DNA from: an uncultured Ruminococcus sp.
Lineage (GTDB): Bacteria; Bacillota; Clostridia; Oscillospirales; CAG-272
Direction of reading: 5' to 3'
Assembly: GCA_902797125.1 (NCBI GenBank)
Contig: CADBRS010000170.1
Coordinates: 1 to 18,860, forward strand
DNA length: 18,860 nucleotides
Position numbers and translations under genes: made by a program. Numbering within the stretch: position 1 is the first letter of the stretch; the number at the start of each line of letters is the position of its first letter. The notes under the pieces were generated by a model. The model was not told the DNA's origin and made no database searches. It was given only the letters and a program-made list of their open reading frames with translations. Below, piece by piece: positions 15,733 to 18,860 of the stretch.

Positions 15733-17148
15733 ATGAAGAATACAGAAAAGACGATGGACAAGATCGTTTCGTTGTGTAAAAACAGAGGTTTCATTTTCCC
15801 GGGCTCCGAGATCTACGGCGGCCTGGCCAATTCCTGGGATTACGGTCCTTTGGGCGTTGAGTTCAAAAATAACGTCAAGCGGGCATGGTGGAAAAAATTC
15901 GTTCAGGAATGTCCTTATAACGTCGGGTTGGACAGCGCGATCATCATGAACCCGGAGACTTGGGTCGCATCCGGTCACGTCGGCGGTTTTTCGGATCCTT
16001 TGATGGACTGCAAGACCTGCAAGACCCGTCACCGCGCAGACAAACTGATCGAGGATTACGTCTATCAGAACGGACTGGACGACAATCCCGCAGGCTGGAC
16101 TTTTGAACAGATGACGGATTATATCAAGGAAAAGGGAATCACCTGCCCGAACTGCGGCGGTCATGATTTTGCCGACATCAAAAAATTCAACCTGATGTTC
16201 AAGACTTTCGTCGGCGTTACGGAAGACAGTTCCAATACGGTCTATCTGAGACCCGAAACCGCGCAGGGTATTTTCGTCAACTTCCCGAACATTCAGCGCT
16301 CGACCCGCAAGAAACTGCCTTTCGGGGTCTGTCAGATCGGTAAATCGTTCCGGAACGAGATTACGCCAGGCAACTTTACGTTCAGGACCCGTGAGTTTGA
16401 GCAGATGGAACTGGAGTTCTTCTGCAAACCGGGGACGGATCTGGAATGGTTCGCTTTCTGGAAGGATTACTGCAAGAAGTTCCTTCTGGATCTGGGGATG
16501 AGGGAAGAGAACCTCAGGCTCCGCGATCATGATCCGAAAGAACTGGCCTTCTACTCTAAAGGCACGACGGACTTCGAGTTCGTGTTCCCGTTCGGCTGGG
16601 GCGAATTGTGGGGCGTCGCAGACAGAACGGATTACGACCTGCGTCAGCATGCAGACCACTCAGGCAAGGATCTGACTTATTTCGACCCGGATACTCAGGA
16701 GCATTATCTGCCTTATGTCATCGAGCCTTCACTGGGCGCCGACCGGGTGGCCTTGGCCTTCCTGATCGATGCGTATGACGAAGAAGTGGTGGATCCCGAA
16801 AAGAACGACGTGCGCGTCGTGCTTCATCTGCACCCGGCACTGGCCCCCTATAAGGTGGCTGTGCTGCCTCTGTCCAAGAAACTTTCGGATAAAGCGATCG
16901 AGATCTATAACAATCTTTCCAAGTCCTTCATGTGCGACTATGACGAGACCGGCTCGATCGGCAAACGTTACAGACGCCAGGATGAGATCGGCACGCCGCT
17001 CTGCATCACCGTGGACTTTGAGACCGTTGGCGATGAAGAAAAAGTTGCCGACAACTGCGTGACTATCCGTGACAGAGATACGATGGAACAGGTTCGGCTG
17101 CCCATCGATGAGATCGAAGCCTACATCCAGAAAAAATTGGAATATTGA
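15733..17148 (+). CDS. glyS: Glycyl-tRNA synthetase, dimeric (alpha2) class II type
   Basis: This enzyme charges tRNA-Gly with glycine using ATP. The 471-residue single-chain form is the alpha2 enzyme, not the alpha2beta2 GlyQS type of B. subtilis. Class II motifs are visible: motif 1 region 'GSEIYGGLANSWDYGPLG', motif 2 'SFRNE' (205-209) through 'REFEQMELEFF' (R220-), and motif 3 'EPSLGADR' (R338). A Zn-ribbon-like insertion has C93-x2-C96 and C138-x2-C141. The last ~110 residues ('ALAPYKVAVLPLSKK' onward) form the anticodon-binding domain. GAGG at 15724-15727 serves as the RBS. No T-box leader or separate promoter was found in the 20-bp gap after the lipoprotein gene, so this essential gene seems to be read from upstream. 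Confidence 0.97.
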   Translation: MKNTEKTMDKIVSLCKNRGFIFPGSEIYGGLANSWDYGPLGVEFKNNVKRAWWKKFVQECPYNVGLDSAIIMNPETWVASGHVGGFSDPLMDCKTCKTRHRADKLIEDYVYQNGLDDNPAGWTFEQMTDYIKEKGITCPNCGGHDFADIKKFNLMFKTFVGVTEDSSNTVYLRPETAQGIFVNFPNIQRSTRKKLPFGVCQIGKSFRNEITPGNFTFRTREFEQMELEFFCKPGTDLEWFAFWKDYCKKFLLDLGMREENLRLRDHDPKELAFYSKGTTDFEFVFPFGWGELWGVADRTDYDLRQHADHSGKDLTYFDPDTQEHYLPYVIEPSLGADRVALAFLIDAYDEEVVDPEKNDVRVVLHLHPALAPYKVAVLPLSKKLSDKAIEIYNNLSKSFMCDYDETGSIGKRYRRQDEIGTPLCITVDFETVGDEEKVADNCVTIRDRDTMEQVRLPIDEIEAYIQKKLEY

Positions 17149-17161
17149 TCGAAACAAAAAT

Positions 17162-17185
17162 GATCCGGAACGATCGTACCGGATC
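17162..17185. repeat. 24-bp near-perfect palindrome after glyS
   Basis: GATCCGG (17162-17168) pairs with CCGGATC (17179-17185). The centre ACGATCGT (17170-17177) is itself self-complementary, so apart from one A/A mismatch the whole 24 bp is a dyad. No T-run follows, so it is not an intrinsic terminator. It may be a 3' mRNA-stabilising hairpin or a protein-binding site. Confidence 0.6.
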
Positions 17186-17196
17186 TGAATAACAGA

Positions 17197-17224
17197 ACAA
17201 GCTGCCGGACCGGCAGCTTGTTTT
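17197..17224 (+). terminator. Intrinsic terminator of glyS, probably bidirectional
   Basis: ACAAGCTGCCGG (17197-17208) and CCGGCAGCTTGT (17210-17221) form a long perfect inverted repeat centred on one base, followed by TTTT on the + strand. Read from the minus strand it is followed by a moderately T-rich TTCTGTTATT, so it could also stop the convergent phosphoesterase transcript. Confidence 0.85.
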
Positions 17225-17234
17225 GCTAATATGG

Positions 17235-17262
17235 ACCGCATCAGGTGCGGTTTTTCTTTTTT
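17235..17262 (+). terminator. Second + strand terminator overlapping the 3' end of the opposing gene
   Basis: ACCGCA (17235-17240) and TGCGGT (17246-17251) form a perfect 6-bp stem with a 5-nt loop, followed by TTTTT-C-TTTTTT through 17262. Its U-rich tail is the best of the three hairpins after glyS. It lies on the last codons and stop of the minus-strand gene. Confidence 0.75.
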
Positions 17263-18860
17263 CTCAGGATCCAGATACCTGCTGCTCCGCAGATGCAGGC
17301 CAGCCATAGGGAAGGCGTCAGCGCAGAGCCGCATCCGCCGGCAGGCTTGCTTTCTCCATCGCTTTCGGTAGGCTCGCTTTCGGGAAGCCCGTTCTCCGTC
17401 TCGGTCAGGCTTTCAGATTCCCGCAGTTCGACAGCCTCCAGACCGCCGTATTCGACAATGAATTGTGCGGATGGGAGCCAGAGTCCGTTTTCGAAATCGC
17501 GTCCGAGGACGAACAAATGGCTGCCACGGGACAATACATACAGCCCTTCGCTGCCGTTGACTGCGATATTGGTCTTTTGACTTTCATCGTTCCAGGTGTA
17601 ACCGACTGAAGCCGTATTGAAGATCGTGGGCAGGCTCTTGGTCGCAGGGAACATGGAATGGGCCGCATTGAGTTCCCAGTGGCTGTGCCCGTTGAACATG
17701 ATAATGTTCGGATAGTTCTTCAAAATAGCTGAAAATGCGACATAGTCATCCACGCCGTCCCAGTTCTGCCCGGTATAGCTTCCGGCGATCGTGTCTTTGA
17801 TCGACTGGTGCAGGAAAACGAAGACGGGTTTTTCAGGGTCGTTGTTTTCGGCCAGTCTCTCGGAAAACCACTTCAGTTGGGTTTCACCGAGCGTGATGCG
17901 TACCCCGGCCTGTGTCCCTGAGAGAAAGATGAAGTGCATGCCTTCGAGCCACATATCGAAATAGGGCGTTTCACTGTCGTTTCCGGTCATCGTGAGGAAA
18001 CGGGAAACAGGACCGTTGAGGTCGTGATTTCCGGCTACTTCATAGAATTCGGGAAGATCCAGCCCGTAGGACGCGATCAGCGAATTGTACATCTGATATT
18101 CCGCTTCTGTCGCATGATCCGTGATATCTCCGACTACGAACACTCCGATCGACAAAGGTGAGACGTTCTTGATGTCTTCCAAAGCCATTTTGAAATGGCG
18201 GGTATACAGATGCTCCTCGCTCGCGTTGACGTGTGTGTCTGAAATGACTTGGAACTCATATTCTATGGATTCCCGTCTCCATGAAACGAGCAGTTCTTCC
18301 GGAATCGGCGTTTCGGCATATCCGTCGCTTTGTTTGTCACCGGAAACGGCATAGACGAGGAGTCTCGTCGCGCCTTCCGGAATGATCACGTGATCCGGGA
18401 TCGTGTAACGCGTGGTGGTCCCTGCGTAGGGGATCGGCGCGAAAGCTGCGTAACCCGGCAGTTTTCCGGATGCATCGCCCCAATACAGAAGATAGGAAAG
18501 GGGATGAACGTCCCCGGTGAGGATGGATACATAACCTTCCGCCAATCCTTTGTATTTGGCAGTCGATTTGAAAGTGAGGGATTTTGGAACAGACGGCTGC
18601 TCGTATTCAACGGGATCCTGGGGCGTGACGTCCCCAATGACGATATCCACGCTTCCGAGCTGCTCATATCCGTCGTTCTTGAGCAGGAAAATGCTGTATT
18701 CACCTGCCGGGAAATCTGCAAGACTCTTCCTGACGACTTCTTTGACGGCGGTGTTATCATGGATGTCCACGGTGTCTCCGGAATTGTTTCCGTCCTGATT
18801 GACATAATACCAGCAGATGGATCTGTCCGGGCCGGGCGTCTCACCTTTGAGATAGATGCC
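17241..18860 (-). CDS. Secreted calcineurin-like metallophosphoesterase with C-terminal membrane anchor (5' partial)
   Basis: The minus-strand frame is open from the right edge of the window to TGA at 17241-17243, giving 539 visible residues; the true start and any signal peptide are outside. A GTG at 18768-18770 is not the start, because coding continues upstream without a stop. The first ~200 residues look like beta-rich accessory domains. The phosphoesterase core has 'ISDTHV' (about 18228-18247), 'VVGDITDH' (about 18115-18140), 'GNHDL' (18018-18035), 'LHQS' and 'NGHSHWEL' (17672-17694), a nearly complete dinuclear metal site. A Ser/Glu/Pro-rich linker then leads to G-G-C-G-S, a hydrophobic helix and the basic RKKKNRT tail. 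It probably hydrolyses phosphoesters at the cell surface; the substrate is unknown. It converges with glyS. Confidence 0.9.
   Translation of the reverse strand, partial: GIYLKGETPGPDRSICWYYVNQDGNNSGDTVDIHDNTAVKEVVRKSLADFPAGEYSIFLLKNDGYEQLGSVDIVIGDVTPQDPVEYEQPSVPKSLTFKSTAKYKGLAEGYVSILTGDVHPLSYLLYWGDASGKLPGYAAFAPIPYAGTTTRYTIPDHVIIPEGATRLLVYAVSGDKQSDGYAETPIPEELLVSWRRESIEYEFQVISDTHVNASEEHLYTRHFKMALEDIKNVSPLSIGVFVVGDITDHATEAEYQMYNSLIASYGLDLPEFYEVAGNHDLNGPVSRFLTMTGNDSETPYFDMWLEGMHFIFLSGTQAGVRITLGETQLKWFSERLAENNDPEKPVFVFLHQSIKDTIAGSYTGQNWDGVDDYVAFSAILKNYPNIIMFNGHSHWELNAAHSMFPATKSLPTIFNTASVGYTWNDESQKTNIAVNGSEGLYVLSRGSHLFVLGRDFENGLWLPSAQFIVEYGGLEAVELRESESLTETENGLPESEPTESDGESKPAGGCGSALTPSLWLACICGAAGIWILRKKKNRT

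Noticed and set aside
15709..16659. Minus-strand open frame of about 316 codons opposite glyS
   Set aside because: It is antisense to the conserved catalytic domain of GlyRS, with no motif or RBS of its own.
18768..18770. GTG as the start of the metallophosphoesterase gene
   Set aside because: The same frame continues without a stop to the window edge with plausible coding sequence, so the gene is 5' truncated by the window.
1..18860. CRISPR array, tRNA/rRNA genes, insertion sequences, phage or known defence genes
   Set aside because: I read both strands for these and saw no regularly spaced repeats, no tRNA-like T-arm and CCA ends, and no transposase, integrase or defence motifs.

Overview
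The window reads as a chromosomal stretch from an anaerobic, low-to-mid GC Bacillota, most likely class Clostridia and perhaps an uncultured gut Oscillospirales-type bacterium. This rests on the miaB-ricA-like-mutS-mutL order, an RNase Y gene, an endonuclease-type MutL, a dimeric glycyl-tRNA synthetase, BspA-type leucine-rich repeats, and extracellular lipoproteins and membrane-anchored enzymes. The taxonomic placement is an inference from gene content and protein style; no 16S or other taxonomic marker was compared.

Layout. (1) Positions 3-410 hold the 3' end of a secreted leucine-rich-repeat protein with a C-terminal membrane anchor. (2) From about 397 to 11307 runs a tightly packed + strand cluster: miaB, a RicA/YmcA (YlbF-family) gene, mutS, mutL, tgt, a HAD hydrolase, tldD and tldE. 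Neighbours overlap or lie within 15 bp, so it looks like one operon. It ends in a strong intrinsic terminator at 11326-11358. (3) A consensus sigma-A promoter (11428-11456) drives rny (RNase Y), which ends at a perfect 11-bp-stem terminator (13083-13128). (4) Two bases after that terminator's T-run lies the Shine-Dalgarno of a large lipoprotein with two pectate-lyase-like beta-helix modules; glyS follows 20 bp later. (5) A tandem set of hairpins separates glyS from a convergent minus-strand gene for a surface metallophosphoesterase, which runs off the right edge.

Functionally the window combines genome maintenance (MutS and MutL, with a MutL carrying the endonuclease motifs), tRNA modification (MiaB at A37, Tgt at G34), RNA turnover (RNase Y and a possible Fe-S partner of the RicA type), peptide processing (TldD/TldE), translation (GlyRS) and cell-surface proteins. 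The miaB-ricA-mutS-mutL core matches the Bacillus subtilis ymcB-ymcA-cotE-mutS-mutL region, which also lies close to rny.

No tRNA, rRNA, CRISPR array, insertion sequence, phage gene or evident new defence system was seen. The more unusual points are regulatory or architectural: a terminator touching the RBS of the lipoprotein-glyS pair; a terminator whose T-run doubles as the antisense of a lysine-rich membrane-anchor tail; a duplicated beta-helix lipoprotein with a separate N-terminal domain; a Gly-Gly-Cys-Gly-Ser C-terminal anchor; and a four-cysteine C-terminal cluster on the RicA-like protein.
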